Assembly (NCBI RefSeq): GCF_002744715.1
Contig: NZ_KZ319367.1
Coordinates: 427,785 to 491,784, forward strand
Length of the DNA: 64,000 nucleotides
Reading direction: 5' to 3'
Origin: Marinobacter profundi
GTDB taxonomy: Bacteria > Pseudomonadota > Gammaproteobacteria > Pseudomonadales > Oleiphilaceae
Positions 1 through 7,965 of the stretch are shown here, one piece after another. The notes beneath the pieces were generated by a model. The model worked only from the letters and a program-made list of their open reading frames with translations. It did no database searches and was not told the origin of the DNA. How positions within the stretch are numbered: position 1 is the stretch's first letter; the number at the start of each line of letters is the position of its first letter. A program made the position numbers and the translations under genes.

Positions 1-305
1 ATCGCCATCCCCAGCAGGGCGACGGCCGAGCCAAGGATGTCCCACCCGGTAGGCCGGATACCGTCAACCGTCCAGAGCCACAGTATCGCCATGAAGACAT
101 AGACCCCGCCATAAGCCGCATAAACCCGGCCAGCCGCTGTCGGATGCAGTGACAACAGCCAGGCGAAAAGCGCGAGGCTGAGCGCGCCGGGCACGAGCAG
201 CCAGATACTCTTGCCTTCGCGAAGCCAGAGATAGGGCAGGTAACAGCCGACGATCTCCGCCAGGGCGGTCACAACAAACAGACCGAGGGTTTTCAGTTCG
301 GCCAC
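1..305 (-). CDS. YnfA family (UPF0060) small membrane protein, 3' end cut by the window
   Basis: Reading the reverse strand from a GTG at 305-303 gives about 101 residues beginning [20 protein letters not shown], with four hydrophobic segments and family-typical stretches [30 protein letters not shown] and [11 protein letters not shown]. YnfA proteins are about 108 residues, so only the last few residues lie outside the window. A GGAG sits about 9 bases before the GTG and supports it. The family resembles small multidrug-resistance transporters in size and topology, but its function is not established. The ATG-started frame over the same bases is a shadow. Confidence 0.85.
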   Translation of the reverse strand, partial: MAELKTLGLFVVTALAEIVGCYLPYLWLREGKSIWLLVPGALSLALFAWLLSLHPTAAGRVYAAYGGVYVFMAILWLWTVDGIRPTGWDILGSAVALLGMA

Positions 306-706
306 GGGGTGGGGCTCCTGTTGCTGGGGGCGGCATTCAGCCGGGTAAAGGGGCAGTCTACTGATGGGCGTCACGCCCGGTCCAGTGCACTTGGTGCCTC
401 TCAACTGGTTGGCCACAAGGGTGGCCATTGCCCATGCTTCTTGATGCATTGCTCAATCGGATCGTCGCGGTAGCCGCTGTCTTACCGCTGTTTCACGCTG
501 GGATGAACAGAGTTGCGGTCGCTGTCCGGCGCCGGTATTTCCCGGACGACTTTACCCAGTAGTTTGTACTTGCCCTTGTACTCGTTGTGCTGCTCAGTAG
601 TAGTGTGGGTCTGGATTGGCAGGTTGGTGCACCGGGCTGCCGCGCACCTCAGTTGCTAAGATTCCGGTTGCCATGGGGGCGCCCAACGCCTCGCGACCCC
701 AACAGG
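306..706. other. Intergenic region without a supported gene
   Basis: This 400-bp stretch lies between the YnfA-like gene and the end of the YbiI-like gene. A reverse-strand frame stays open for about 57 codons and ends at a TAA at 484-482. It contains EYKGKYKLLGKVVREIPAPD but no ATG start, and I recognise no family. It could be a degraded gene fragment. I see no RNA gene, convincing terminator or repeat here. Confidence 0.4.
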
Positions 707-973
707 CTATCGAAGCTGGCTGTCCTTACTGCCTCTGCGATTGATGCCGCCAGAGTGGATTTGCTGCTTTTCATGGGCCGACTGGCACTCGATGCACAAC
801 CGAACACCGGGAATGGCCTTGCGCCGGGCTTCCGGAATCGGCGCGCCACACTCATCGCATTCCGTGGCGCTCTCACCCCCGGCTAACTGGCTGCGTGCGC
901 GCTGAATTTCATCTTCAACGCTTGCGTCGATCTGTTCCTGAACCGCACCATCACGTGACCATCCACCTGCCAT
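707..973 (-). CDS. ybiI: DksA/TraR-family C4 zinc-finger protein, YbiI-like
   Basis: Eighty-eight residues, the same length as E. coli YbiI and closely similar throughout: MAGGWSRDGAVQEQI at the start, a zinc finger CDECGAPIPEARRKAIPGVRLC-type block (residues about 39-62, CxxC...CxxC), and the C-terminal NRRGSKDSQLR. An upstream in-frame ATG would add 12 residues, but GGAGG lies just before the ATG at 973, so I take that start. Family members are small relatives of DksA that lack the long coiled coil; their role is poorly known. The gene is divergent from the thioredoxin-like gene at 1068. The first ten codons are duplicated at 6230-6260. Confidence 0.9.
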   Translation of the reverse strand: MAGGWSRDGAVQEQIDASVEDEIQRARSQLAGGESATECDECGAPIPEARRKAIPGVRLCIECQSAHEKQQIHSGGINRRGSKDSQLR

Positions 974-1407
974 GGGCCCCTCCAGAGTCTGGATGACTGA
1001 AACCACCAAACGGTATCATTCGAGTGCAGGCGCTCCAAGGTTGCCGATAACCCAACGAGGAAATACCATGTCCTATGCCAGCCAATATACACCCGAAACC
1101 CTAAGCCGTGACGAGCTGGACCAGACCACGGGCCCGATGGTGGTCGAATTCGGCACCAACTGGTGCGGTTTCTGTAAGGGGGCGCAGGCCGATATCAAGG
1201 CGGCCATGGACAATCACCCGGACGTTCCGCATGTGAAGGTCGAGGATGGTAAAGGCCGCAGGCTGGGGCGGACATTTGGCGTTAAGCTGTGGCCGTCGCT
1301 GATTTTTCTGAAGGATGGTGAAGAAATGGCGCGGGTAGTCCGCCCGGAAAACAGCGGCGACATCGAGGGTGCACTGATAAAAATTCTATGAGGACGTGCC
1401 GGTAATG
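943..1407. repeat. Direct repeat, copy 1 (with thioredoxin-like gene)
   Basis: About 465 bp here match 6230-6694 in the same orientation, with a constant offset of 5,287 bases and no indels. The match covers the first ten codons of the YbiI-like gene, the divergent promoter region and the whole thioredoxin-like gene, and stops about 16 bases after its stop codon. There are a few dozen substitutions, many at third codon positions, so the duplication is not recent. This copy keeps the complete ybiI gene and is probably the original. Confidence 0.9.
1068..1391 (+). CDS. Thioredoxin-like protein, copy 1
   Basis: A 107-residue thioredoxin fold with active-site motif WCGFC (NWCGFCKGAQADI) and the later WPSLIFLKDG segment carrying the cis-proline region. 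It probably reduces or isomerises disulfides in the cytoplasm: no signal peptide is visible. The ATG at 1068 follows GAGG at proper spacing and starts MSYASQYTPETLSRDELD. An in-frame upstream ATG at 972 would extend it into the divergent promoter and is unlikely. It is divergent from the YbiI-like gene. A paralogue at 6355 differs at about ten residues, including CGFCK against CGFCQ. Confidence 0.9.
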   Translation: MSYASQYTPETLSRDELDQTTGPMVVEFGTNWCGFCKGAQADIKAAMDNHPDVPHVKVEDGKGRRLGRTFGVKLWPSLIFLKDGEEMARVVRPENSGDIEGALIKIL

Positions 1408-1620
1408 ACAGATGTAAATATCGAGATGGTATGAACCAGACAGCATAGCTACCACTGGCCCCGCACGCATCTTCTTCCCCCCCCCGAACTGAAGCGATTG
1501 AACCCTTGTTTGTGCCGGTGGAGCAGGGCTAAGGCGGACCACGGAAAAGTGGAGTATATTCCGCATTGGTTATCTGGCAGCTTGGACCATCCCACCCATA
1601 TTTTCGATTGAGTCACGTTA

Positions 1621-1971
1621 ATGAATCCGATCCTTATCAGCGTCAGCCTGCTGGTATGCAGCAATATTTTCATGACGTTTGCCTGGTACGCCCACCTGAA
1701 AGAACTCAATAACAAGCCCTGGATCGTTGCGGCGCTTGTCAGTTGGGGCATCGCGCTATTTGAATATCTCTTTCAGGTGCCTGCCAACCGGATTGGTTAC
1801 ACAGAGTTGAATGTTGGCCAGCTCAAAATCCTCCAGGAGGTGATCACACTCTCAGTGTTTGTGCCGTTCTCTGTGTTCTATCTGCGGGAGCCGCTGAAGC
1901 TGGATTACCTCTGGGCTGGTCTCTGCCTGGTCGGGGCGGTGTACTTTGCCTTCCGAAGCAAGTTTGTATAG
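1621..1971 (+). CDS. DMT/DUF486 family small membrane protein
   Basis: One hundred and sixteen residues with four predicted transmembrane helices: residues about 4-22, 33-51, 72-92 and 97-113. The sequence features (FMTFAWYAHLKEL, ALFEYLFQVPANRIGY, FVPFSVFYLREPLK) are those of the DUF486 family, small relatives of the drug/metabolite transporters with no firm substrate. The gene stands alone. The ATG has only a weak ribosome-binding site, but the N-terminus matches family usage. Confidence 0.85.
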   Translation: MNPILISVSLLVCSNIFMTFAWYAHLKELNNKPWIVAALVSWGIALFEYLFQVPANRIGYTELNVGQLKILQEVITLSVFVPFSVFYLREPLKLDYLWAGLCLVGAVYFAFRSKFV

Positions 1972-2034
1972 TGAAACCCAGCCCTTCAGAAACACCGCCG
2001 CACCAGAATCCACCCGACAACAACCTGTCATGGG

Positions 2035-2424
2035 CTACCTCAGCACCTCAATTTTCACGTTGATTAAACCCGACGATGTACTGCCAATCTGGCTGAACGC
2101 GGATTTTGACAGATCAATTATGCGACCTTTGACAAAGGGTCCACGATCATTGATCGTGACAACGACACTTTTGCCGCTCTTTCGGTTTGTTACCTTCACC
2201 TTTGAACCGAACGGTAACTTTTTATGTGCCGCTGTATGAAGCTCGTGCTTATAAATGGCACCACTGGCGGTTTTTCTGTTCTGAAACTTATCCGAATAAT
2301 AGGATGCCTGCCCGGTTTCAGTGAAACCAATCCAGTTATCTCCGGCCGCGGGTTGGGCAGTTGAGCATCCTGCTATGAGGCTGAGGAATGCAAATACCGA
2401 TAAAGCTCTTAACATTGCCAACAT
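2035..2424 (-). CDS. RlpA-like double-psi beta-barrel lipoprotein
   Basis: One hundred and twenty-nine residues with a lipoprotein signal ending LSLIAGC, so the mature protein should be anchored by Cys near residue 20. The rest is one RlpA-like double-psi beta-barrel (GQASYYSDKF, TAAHKKLPFGSKVKV, NDRGPFVKGRIIDLS). RlpA proteins act on denuded peptidoglycan at the septum. This short form lacks the C-terminal SPOR domain that targets E. coli or Pseudomonas RlpA, so it may be a paralogue rather than the septal enzyme. A second ATG at 2415 is an alternative start. Confidence 0.88.
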   Translation of the reverse strand: MLAMLRALSVFAFLSLIAGCSTAQPAAGDNWIGFTETGQASYYSDKFQNRKTASGAIYKHELHTAAHKKLPFGSKVKVTNRKSGKSVVVTINDRGPFVKGRIIDLSKSAFSQIGSTSSGLINVKIEVLR

Positions 2425-2518
2425 AATCTGAGTCTTCTGCTGTCGTTATACCAACGCCAATGATGGCTGATATTCCCAAGCCCGAATTTCACGTTTCCAC
2501 GCGGGCGGGCGCGCTTTA

Positions 2519-3418
2519 TCACCCGAGTGCTTCACTGTTGCGAAGCGAGTCCTTCAACGCATTGATAAGTGCCCGCAATCTCGTCGTTACCAGACGGCCG
2601 CCGGGGTAGATCAGGTGCACCGGCAAGGGCTCGGGTTCGAACGCTTCGAGCACTCTGTGCAGTCTTTTCTCACTGATGAATTGCTGAACCTGATAGGAAA
2701 GAAACTGCCCAAAGCCCACGCCTTCGACGCAAGCGGCAACGCCTGCTGCAATCTGATTGCAGCTCAACCGCCCGCCCATTCTGACGGCGATGTCATGCCC
2801 GCCTTCACGAAATGGCCACGCACTCGTCGGGGAGAGATTCCGCAAACGTATGCACGGCAGTTTGGACAACGCTTGTGGATGGTCCGGCACCCCGATTCGA
2901 TCAAGCAGCGCCGGGCTGGCGCAGACAACCCGGCGCACCTCTCCGACACGGACCGCAATCATCGAAGAATCGGCCAGTGGGCCGATACGTAGCGCCAGGT
3001 CGATGCCTTCGTCAACCAGGTCAACAACACGATCAAGCAGCAGCAGATCGACGCGAACCTGCTCGTGGCGTGCAAGGAAGTCGGAGAGTGCCGACATCAT
3101 ATGCAGTTGCCCGAACTGCACCGGCGCCGTGATGCGAAGGTCTCCCCGCGGTTCGGCTTCATTCTGGCCCACGGCCAATTCCGCATCGTCGACGTCGGCA
3201 AGTATACGACGGCAGCGTTCCAGATAGTCGCGGCCTTCCGGCGTCAGGGACATGCGGCGTGTGGTGCGCCGCAGCAGCCGGATCCCGAGATGGGCCTCAA
3301 GCGCGGCAAGTGTTCGGACAACGGCCGGCTGTGAGCGACCCAACGCCTCTGCCGCCGCGGTCAGGCTGCCCCGATCGACGATTTCGACGAAAACCCGCAT
3401 GGCGGCCAGTTTATCCAT
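2519..3418 (-). CDS. LysR family transcriptional regulator
   Basis: Two hundred and ninety-nine residues. An N-terminal winged helix-turn-helix (residues about 1-60; FVEIVDRGSLTAAAEALGRS, LEAHLGIRLLRRTTRR) is followed by a LysR substrate-binding domain. I chose the ATG at 3418 (MDKLAAMRVFVEI) because LysR proteins normally start a few residues before this helix; the longer frame adds 29 unlike residues. The gene is divergent from the VOC/flavin-reductase pair at 3532-5604, with a 113-bp gap that should hold both promoters. Control of that pair is the natural inference. The inducer cannot be told from sequence. Confidence 0.92.
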   Translation of the reverse strand: MDKLAAMRVFVEIVDRGSLTAAAEALGRSQPAVVRTLAALEAHLGIRLLRRTTRRMSLTPEGRDYLERCRRILADVDDAELAVGQNEAEPRGDLRITAPVQFGQLHMMSALSDFLARHEQVRVDLLLLDRVVDLVDEGIDLALRIGPLADSSMIAVRVGEVRRVVCASPALLDRIGVPDHPQALSKLPCIRLRNLSPTSAWPFREGGHDIAVRMGGRLSCNQIAAGVAACVEGVGFGQFLSYQVQQFISEKRLHRVLEAFEPEPLPVHLIYPGGRLVTTRLRALINALKDSLRNSEALG

Positions 3419-3531
3419 AATCGATTGCTCCATCAGGTGCAGTAATCTTATCAGAGTGGCGGTATTTATCAGCACCTGCCTTCTCCCTGAAGATAGATCA
3501 GTCATCTGACAAACTCACCAGGGAGAACACC

Positions 3532-3939
3532 ATGAACCAGACATCCGCTAAAACCCGGGGCGTACATCATGTGGGCCTGACCGTACCAGATCTCGCCGCT
3601 GCCAAGGCCTTCTTCGTTGATGCTCTCGGTTTCGAGCAGGTAGGTGAAGTCGCCGATTATCCGGCGGTTTTTCTGAACGACGGCTCGGCCATGATCACAC
3701 TGTGGCAGGCGGAAGATCCGGCTAACGCCACCCCCTTCGACCGGCGCGCCAATATCGGTCTTCACCACCTTGCGCTCCGCGTCGGTGACAAGTCGGACCT
3801 CGAGCAGCTGTACGCGGAATTGCGGGAGCGCGACGATCTGGACATCGAGTTCGCACCCGAAGGGCTGGGCAGCTCCGGGTTACAGCACATGATGTGTCGT
3901 ATTCCGGGCAATATCCGCCTCGAATTGATCGCCGTCTGA
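3532..3939 (+). CDS. VOC (glyoxalase/dioxygenase) superfamily protein
   Basis: One hundred and thirty-five residues in a single vicinal-oxygen-chelate domain pair. HHVGLTVPDL provides the first metal-ligand His, HHLALRV the second half, and IRLELI the C-terminal Glu region. Such proteins act as glyoxalases, ring-cleaving dioxygenases or resistance proteins, and the sequence does not decide between these. It is followed after 18 bp by the flavin reductase and so is probably co-transcribed with it, under the divergent LysR regulator. GGGAGAA precedes the ATG. Confidence 0.88.
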   Translation: MNQTSAKTRGVHHVGLTVPDLAAAKAFFVDALGFEQVGEVADYPAVFLNDGSAMITLWQAEDPANATPFDRRANIGLHHLALRVGDKSDLEQLYAELRERDDLDIEFAPEGLGSSGLQHMMCRIPGNIRLELIAV

Positions 3940-3957
3940 CCAACTGAGGACGCACTG

Positions 3958-5604
3958 ATGCAAACTCCGCATTGGCACTCTGATGACGCGTCACCGTTCC
4001 ATCATGGCGAGCAGGCGGTGCAGAGGCGGCTTGGGGTTCGTGACTCCATTGAGCCCTGGGCGCGTCAGGTGGTCCGGGCCTTTCTACCGGATCAGCATCG
4101 CGAGTTCTTCAAGCAATTGCCTTTTGTTGTGGCCGCTGCACGGGATGCTACCGGGCGACCCTGGGTGACCTTGCTCACCGGCGCTCCCGGTTTTGTTAGC
4201 ACGCCCGATCCCACGAGTCTGCATATTGCAGCGCGAGTATTGCCGGGGGATGCGCTGGAAGGCGCGTTGACTGCGGGTGCGGAACTCGGTCTGCTCGGCA
4301 TCGAGCTTCATACGCGGCGACGCAATCGGGTGAATGGCACGATTGACGCGGTCGGGATAAATGGCCTGACCCTCACGGTCGGCCAGTGCTTCGGCAACTG
4401 CCCGCAATACATCACCGAGCGAAGCTGGCATCAGGTCGACGTAAAGCCGGGGGACGCGTCCGCAACCCACTACCAGCGGCTCACCAGGGGTATGCAGGCA
4501 TGGATCGGATCGGCAACCACACTGTTTATCGGGAGCGGATACCGTGGCAAGGGACGGCACGCGGGTTATGGTATGGACGCTTCTCATCGCGGTGGCGCGC
4601 CGGGGTTCGTTGCAGTGCCCGACGACAGGCAGCTGATCCTGCCCGATTATTCAGGCAACAATCACTTCAACACTATTGGTAACCTCGTTGCAGATCCCCG
4701 CGTAGCCCTGCTGTTTGTAGACTTTGAGAAGGGCAGTCTGCTGCAGATCAGCGGCAAGGCAACTATCGACTGGGACTCCGCAGAAATTGCGCGGCATCCC
4801 GGTGCGCAGCGCCTGGTTGCAATCGATATCGAGCAGATTGTACAACTCGACGGCGTACTGCCGCTGCGCTGGAGCGCGCCAGAGCCCCTGTATTCCCTGA
4901 GACTGGTCAAAAAGACGAAGCAAAGCGAGGACGTAACATCCTTCGAATTCGTAGCGCAGGACGACGCAGAGTTGGCCAACTTTATGCCCGGCCAGCATCT
5001 GCCGATTGAATTACACATCGAGGGACATGCACAGCCGATCAAGCGGACCTATTCATTGTCCAATGCACCGGGTGAGGGCCGCTACCGGATCAGCGTCAAG
5101 CGCGAGCCCCATGGCACGGTGTCACGATACCTGCACGACAAACTCATCGTAGGCGACATCGTTAACGCGCAAAAGCCAGAGGGCGACTTTGTGCTGGCGC
5201 CCGGCGAACGCCCCGTCGCGCTGGTCAGTGCGGGTGTCGGCGTGACGCCCATGGTCAGCATGCTGCAGGCCATGGCTCGGGAGGCGGGCGAACGGCCGGT
5301 GTATTTTATCCACGGGGTGCGCAACGGCAGTCACCATCCCTTCGCCGACGAAGTGCGTGCACTGGCGAAGCGTCATCCCAAGGTCCACGTCAACACCGTC
5401 TACAGCCAACCGCGTAACAGTGACAGGCAGGGGAGAGATTACGATCATCGCGGGCACATCGGTATTGATCTGCTAACGGCAATGGTTCCTGCATTGGATG
5501 CCGATTTTTACCTGTGTGGCCCGAGCGGCTTCCTGGCCGATACCGTGGCTGCCCTCAGCGAGAGCGGCGTTGAGTCAGATCGTATCCACACGGAAACGTT
5601 CTGA
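3958..5604 (+). CDS. PNPOx-like domain fused to ferredoxin-reductase-type FAD/NAD oxidoreductase
   Basis: Five hundred and forty-eight residues. Residues about 1-300 form a pyridoxamine-5'-phosphate-oxidase-like split barrel (PWVTLLTGAPGF, DYSGNNHFNTIGNL, DPRVALLFVDF). Residues about 315-548 form a flavin reductase with FAD motif RTYSLSN, NAD-binding SAGVGVTPMVSML and FYLCGPSGF. Many family members carry a C-terminal 2Fe-2S ferredoxin domain with four cysteines. This one stops right after the reductase (DRIHTETF) and has none, so it must pass electrons to flavin, oxygen or a separate carrier. GAGGA sits 8 bases before the ATG. The substrate is unknown. Confidence 0.88.
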   Translation: MQTPHWHSDDASPFHHGEQAVQRRLGVRDSIEPWARQVVRAFLPDQHREFFKQLPFVVAAARDATGRPWVTLLTGAPGFVSTPDPTSLHIAARVLPGDALEGALTAGAELGLLGIELHTRRRNRVNGTIDAVGINGLTLTVGQCFGNCPQYITERSWHQVDVKPGDASATHYQRLTRGMQAWIGSATTLFIGSGYRGKGRHAGYGMDASHRGGAPGFVAVPDDRQLILPDYSGNNHFNTIGNLVADPRVALLFVDFEKGSLLQISGKATIDWDSAEIARHPGAQRLVAIDIEQIVQLDGVLPLRWSAPEPLYSLRLVKKTKQSEDVTSFEFVAQDDAELANFMPGQHLPIELHIEGHAQPIKRTYSLSNAPGEGRYRISVKREPHGTVSRYLHDKLIVGDIVNAQKPEGDFVLAPGERPVALVSAGVGVTPMVSMLQAMAREAGERPVYFIHGVRNGSHHPFADEVRALAKRHPKVHVNTVYSQPRNSDRQGRDYDHRGHIGIDLLTAMVPALDADFYLCGPSGFLADTVAALSESGVESDRIHTETF

Positions 5605-5701
5605 CATACCTTGGCAGGTAGATTTTACAGTCAGGTTCTCGGAGCGTGAGTGGGCCGGGATCGGCCCAACCACTACATCCAGCCTCACACCTGAAGGAGA
5701 C

Positions 5702-6136
5702 TCAGTCGCTTGGCCCCTTTAAAGCCCTGTAAAGGGCATCCAGGCTCTCAGGGCCGCCGCCCAGCCTGAGGCAGTTCCGGGAATCGCCCTCCCACGCCGC
5801 AGCCGAGTCGAGATGAAGATGGACATTCACCGCCGCATCGAAATCCTCCCTCAGCAAACCGGCGGGTATCCAGACCAGCTCGGTGTCCCGAAGCTGGTTG
5901 GGAACCGGGCTGCCGCAAACGGAGCAGAAATCACTGCGATAACCGGTTGGTTTCTGGAACGAGGTGACTCTGGCCTGGCCTGACAGCCAGCGGAAGTTCT
6001 GCTGGTGGACAAAGGTGGCTGCGTTGGCTGCGGAACCGGTAGCTTTGCGACAGAGCGAGCAATGGCATTGGTAGAGGTTGGGGAGATCGCCCTGGATCTC
6101 GAATTGGACTTCGCCGCAGAGGCATTCGCCGTTCAT
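5702..6136 (-). CDS. GFA family (glutathione-dependent formaldehyde-activating enzyme-like) protein
   Basis: One hundred and forty-four residues with the GFA zinc-site cysteines in order: CLCGEV near the N-terminus, CHCSLCRK at about residue 24, and CSVCGSP at about residue 71. Family proteins bind two zinc ions. The founding member, Gfa, was proposed to promote glutathione-formaldehyde adduct formation, but most homologues are uncharacterised. The gene is convergent with the flavin reductase and stands alone. Confidence 0.9.
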   Translation of the reverse strand: MNGECLCGEVQFEIQGDLPNLYQCHCSLCRKATGSAANAATFVHQQNFRWLSGQARVTSFQKPTGYRSDFCSVCGSPVPNQLRDTELVWIPAGLLREDFDAAVNVHLHLDSAAAWEGDSRNCLRLGGGPESLDALYRALKGPSD

Positions 6137-6209
6137 TAGTTATTCCGATTAACAGTGGAGTAGGACCCGGTATGGGTTAAGTGCAAATATAAGCGGTTGT
6201 TTCAGAGTC

Positions 6210-6260
6210 TTAAAGCCAAAGGCCTTCCCCCGCACCATCACGTGACCATCCACCTGCCAT
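6210..6260 (-). pseudogene. Truncated 5' remnant of the YbiI-like gene
   Basis: From the ATG at 6260 the reverse strand reads MAGGWSRDGA, identical to the first ten residues of the intact YbiI-like gene at 707-973. It then diverges and stops after six unrelated residues at 6210. The similarity ends at the edge of the direct repeat (6230), so this is a leftover of the duplication and not a functional gene. Confidence 0.85.
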
Positions 6261-6694
6261 GGGCTCCTCCGGAGTCTGGATGACTGAAACCACCAAACGG
6301 TATCATTCGAGTGCAGGCGCTCCAAGGTGGCCGATAACCCAACGAGGAAACACCATGTCCTATACCAGCCAATATACACCCGAAACCCTCAGCCGTGACG
6401 AGCTGGACCAGAGCACGGGCCCGATGGTCATCGAATTCGGTACCAACTGGTGCGGCTTCTGCCAGGGTGCGCAGGCCGATATCAGGGCGGCCATGGACAA
6501 TCACCCAGACGTTGCGCATGTGAAAGTTGAGGATGGCAAAGGCCGGAGGTTGGGGCGGACCTTTGGCGTTAAGCTCTGGCCGTCGCTGATTTTTCTGAAG
6601 GATGGTGAAGAAATGGCGCGGTTAGTCCGCCCGGGAAACAGCCGCGACATCGAGGGTGCACTGAAGAAAATTCTGTGAGGACGTGCTGGCAATT
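6230..6694. repeat. Direct repeat, copy 2 (with thioredoxin-like gene)
   Basis: Second copy of the 465-bp repeat at 943-1407, in the same orientation. It carries the promoter region, a cut-off ybiI start and a full thioredoxin-like gene. The repeats bracket about 4.8 kb with six genes (DUF486, RlpA-like, LysR, VOC, flavin reductase, GFA). Recombination between them would delete or amplify that segment. No transposase or terminal inverted repeat is present at either edge. Confidence 0.9.
6355..6678 (+). CDS. Thioredoxin-like protein, copy 2
   Basis: One hundred and seven residues, about 90% identical to the protein at 1068-1391 with no length change. The active site WCGFC is kept (NWCGFCQGAQADI). 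Substitutions are mostly mild (V/I, K/R, K/Q, T/S) and the frame is intact, so the copy appears to be under selection. It begins MSYTSQYTPETLS after GAGG. The upstream region is also duplicated, so both copies may be expressed alike. Confidence 0.9.
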   Translation: MSYTSQYTPETLSRDELDQSTGPMVIEFGTNWCGFCQGAQADIRAAMDNHPDVAHVKVEDGKGRRLGRTFGVKLWPSLIFLKDGEEMARLVRPGNSRDIEGALKKIL

Positions 6695-6765
6695 TCGGAG
6701 GCTCGAAACGGTGAAAAATAGTCCAGAAACAGCGGCTGGCAGTCCCCGCTGAGACGGGCAAAAGC

Positions 6766-7305
6766 TTAAAATTCCAGCACAAGATTTCGGCCGCCAAGAA
6801 AAAGCACCCAAACCGTTACCGCAGCCCAGTGAATGATCACCGGAACCCAGATAGACCGGGAAAGCACGTAGGCGTAGCCACAGGTAACCCCCATAGCGCA
6901 TACGATAACCAGAAACCACGGATCCAGGAAAAGAGGAATAGCAGTGGGGTTAAACGCCAGCGCATTGAACGGATGCCACAGAACGAAGACCAGTGTGCTG
7001 ATTGCCACACTCCAGGCAGCCTTTACGTGCCCCGATGCCAGGATATCTCTCGGTATAAGCACGCCCCTGAAGAAGACTTCCTCAAGCAGCGACGGGAACA
7101 GGAACAATATGATCGGGAGGAGGGGAGTGATTGGCGAATCCAGCCACCCGAATTGAAATAATCCGGCGCCGAAACCAACGGACACCGATATTAGTGCGAA
7201 CATCGGTATCAGAGCCCAGGCCTTCAACGGGGCCTGAAAAGGGGAGGTCAGAAAGCCCTGGCGAAGGTTGTTACTGAGGCACTTTACGGGCTTTGCTGAA
7301 ATCAT
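6766..7305 (-). CDS. CPBP family intramembrane metalloprotease
   Basis: One hundred and seventy-nine residues with several hydrophobic helices. The family signature is visible: EEVFFRG (motif 1, EExxxR) near residue 76, FVLWHPFN (motif 2, His) near residue 107, and VPVIIHWAAV (motif 3, His) near residue 157. CPBP (Abi/Rce1-like) proteases cleave inside the membrane, but substrates of the bacterial members are mostly unknown. The gene stands alone, next to a lower-GC stretch. The start at 7305 lacks a strong ribosome-binding site, so an internal start is possible. Confidence 0.85.
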   Translation of the reverse strand: MISAKPVKCLSNNLRQGFLTSPFQAPLKAWALIPMFALISVSVGFGAGLFQFGWLDSPITPLLPIILFLFPSLLEEVFFRGVLIPRDILASGHVKAAWSVAISTLVFVLWHPFNALAFNPTAIPLFLDPWFLVIVCAMGVTCGYAYVLSRSIWVPVIIHWAAVTVWVLFLGGRNLVLEF

Positions 7306-7379
7306 GGGGTTGCGGATTCAGAAAATAGATCTGTACTGGTTTTCCGGCAGTGATATGAGTTTCAATCTTGCGTGTTTTG

Positions 7380-7757
7380 TTAGCTCTCAACAAAGACGAC
7401 TATCTGTGTAGCGCTTTGTAGAGTTGACAAACGGACAATGAACTCGTTCTCACTAGTTTCCTCGGCGTCTGGAAAACGTTTGAGAATGGCTCCTGTTGCG
7501 TATTTCGGCAGACTAAAACAGGGCCTGCGAAAATAGAAAGTAAGCCATTTCTGGTTTGGGATAAACGCGAAATCCCAGGAATTGCCTCGATAGAACCTCA
7601 CACTATCTAGATACCCTTGCGGTTTTGGAAAGCAAGTATATTCGCTGGACGCCAAGCCCCATCCAACAAGATATCGATAAGCCTGCAATGCCTCGACCTT
7701 CTGAATTTTTTTAGAAAAGGTCTGGAAAAGTCCCGCATCCTCTTGGTTTATAAACAT
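7380..7757 (-). CDS. Hypothetical protein, orphan
   Basis: One hundred and twenty-five residues (MFINQEDAGLFQTFSKKIQK...). I recognise no domain, signal peptide or membrane helix. The composition looks coding, with charged and aromatic residues well spread and a few Cys. An AAAGG lies about 8 bases before the ATG. Base composition is clearly lower in GC than the neighbours, which suggests acquisition from elsewhere. It could be a spurious frame, since no relative is known to me; the overlapping plus-strand frame at 7617-7934 looks less protein-like. Confidence 0.45.
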   Translation of the reverse strand: MFINQEDAGLFQTFSKKIQKVEALQAYRYLVGWGLASSEYTCFPKPQGYLDSVRFYRGNSWDFAFIPNQKWLTFYFRRPCFSLPKYATGAILKRFPDAEETSENEFIVRLSTLQSATQIVVFVES

Positions 7758-7965
7758 TTTTTTTACCTTTGCATGCTTTTATTTTGGTGTGACCTTTTAG
7801 CAGGAAAGCTGAGAGAAGGGCGTCAGATACTTTTCTTAGACTATACTCACTCGACGGGCGGACCGAAACCACCAAAACATTGGTTTATCAGAGAGCTAAA
7901 GTCCAAACTCGGCCGCGAGCTTTCTAAAGTATAGCGGAGGGAAGCGCGTCGGCAGTAATGCCGTG

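Noticed and set aside
1474..1490. Run of about nine C near a possible gene start, suggesting phase variation
   Set aside because: It lies in a non-coding gap about 130 bp before the DUF486 gene, with no frame or promoter spacing that it would switch.
943..6694. Composite transposon suggested by the direct repeats
   Set aside because: No transposase, no terminal inverted repeats and no target-site duplication are visible. The repeats are made of ordinary genes.
7617..7934. 105-codon plus-strand ORF in the low-GC patch
   Set aside because: It overlaps the minus-strand ORF and the non-coding part, lacks a ribosome-binding site, and looks less like protein than the opposite frame.
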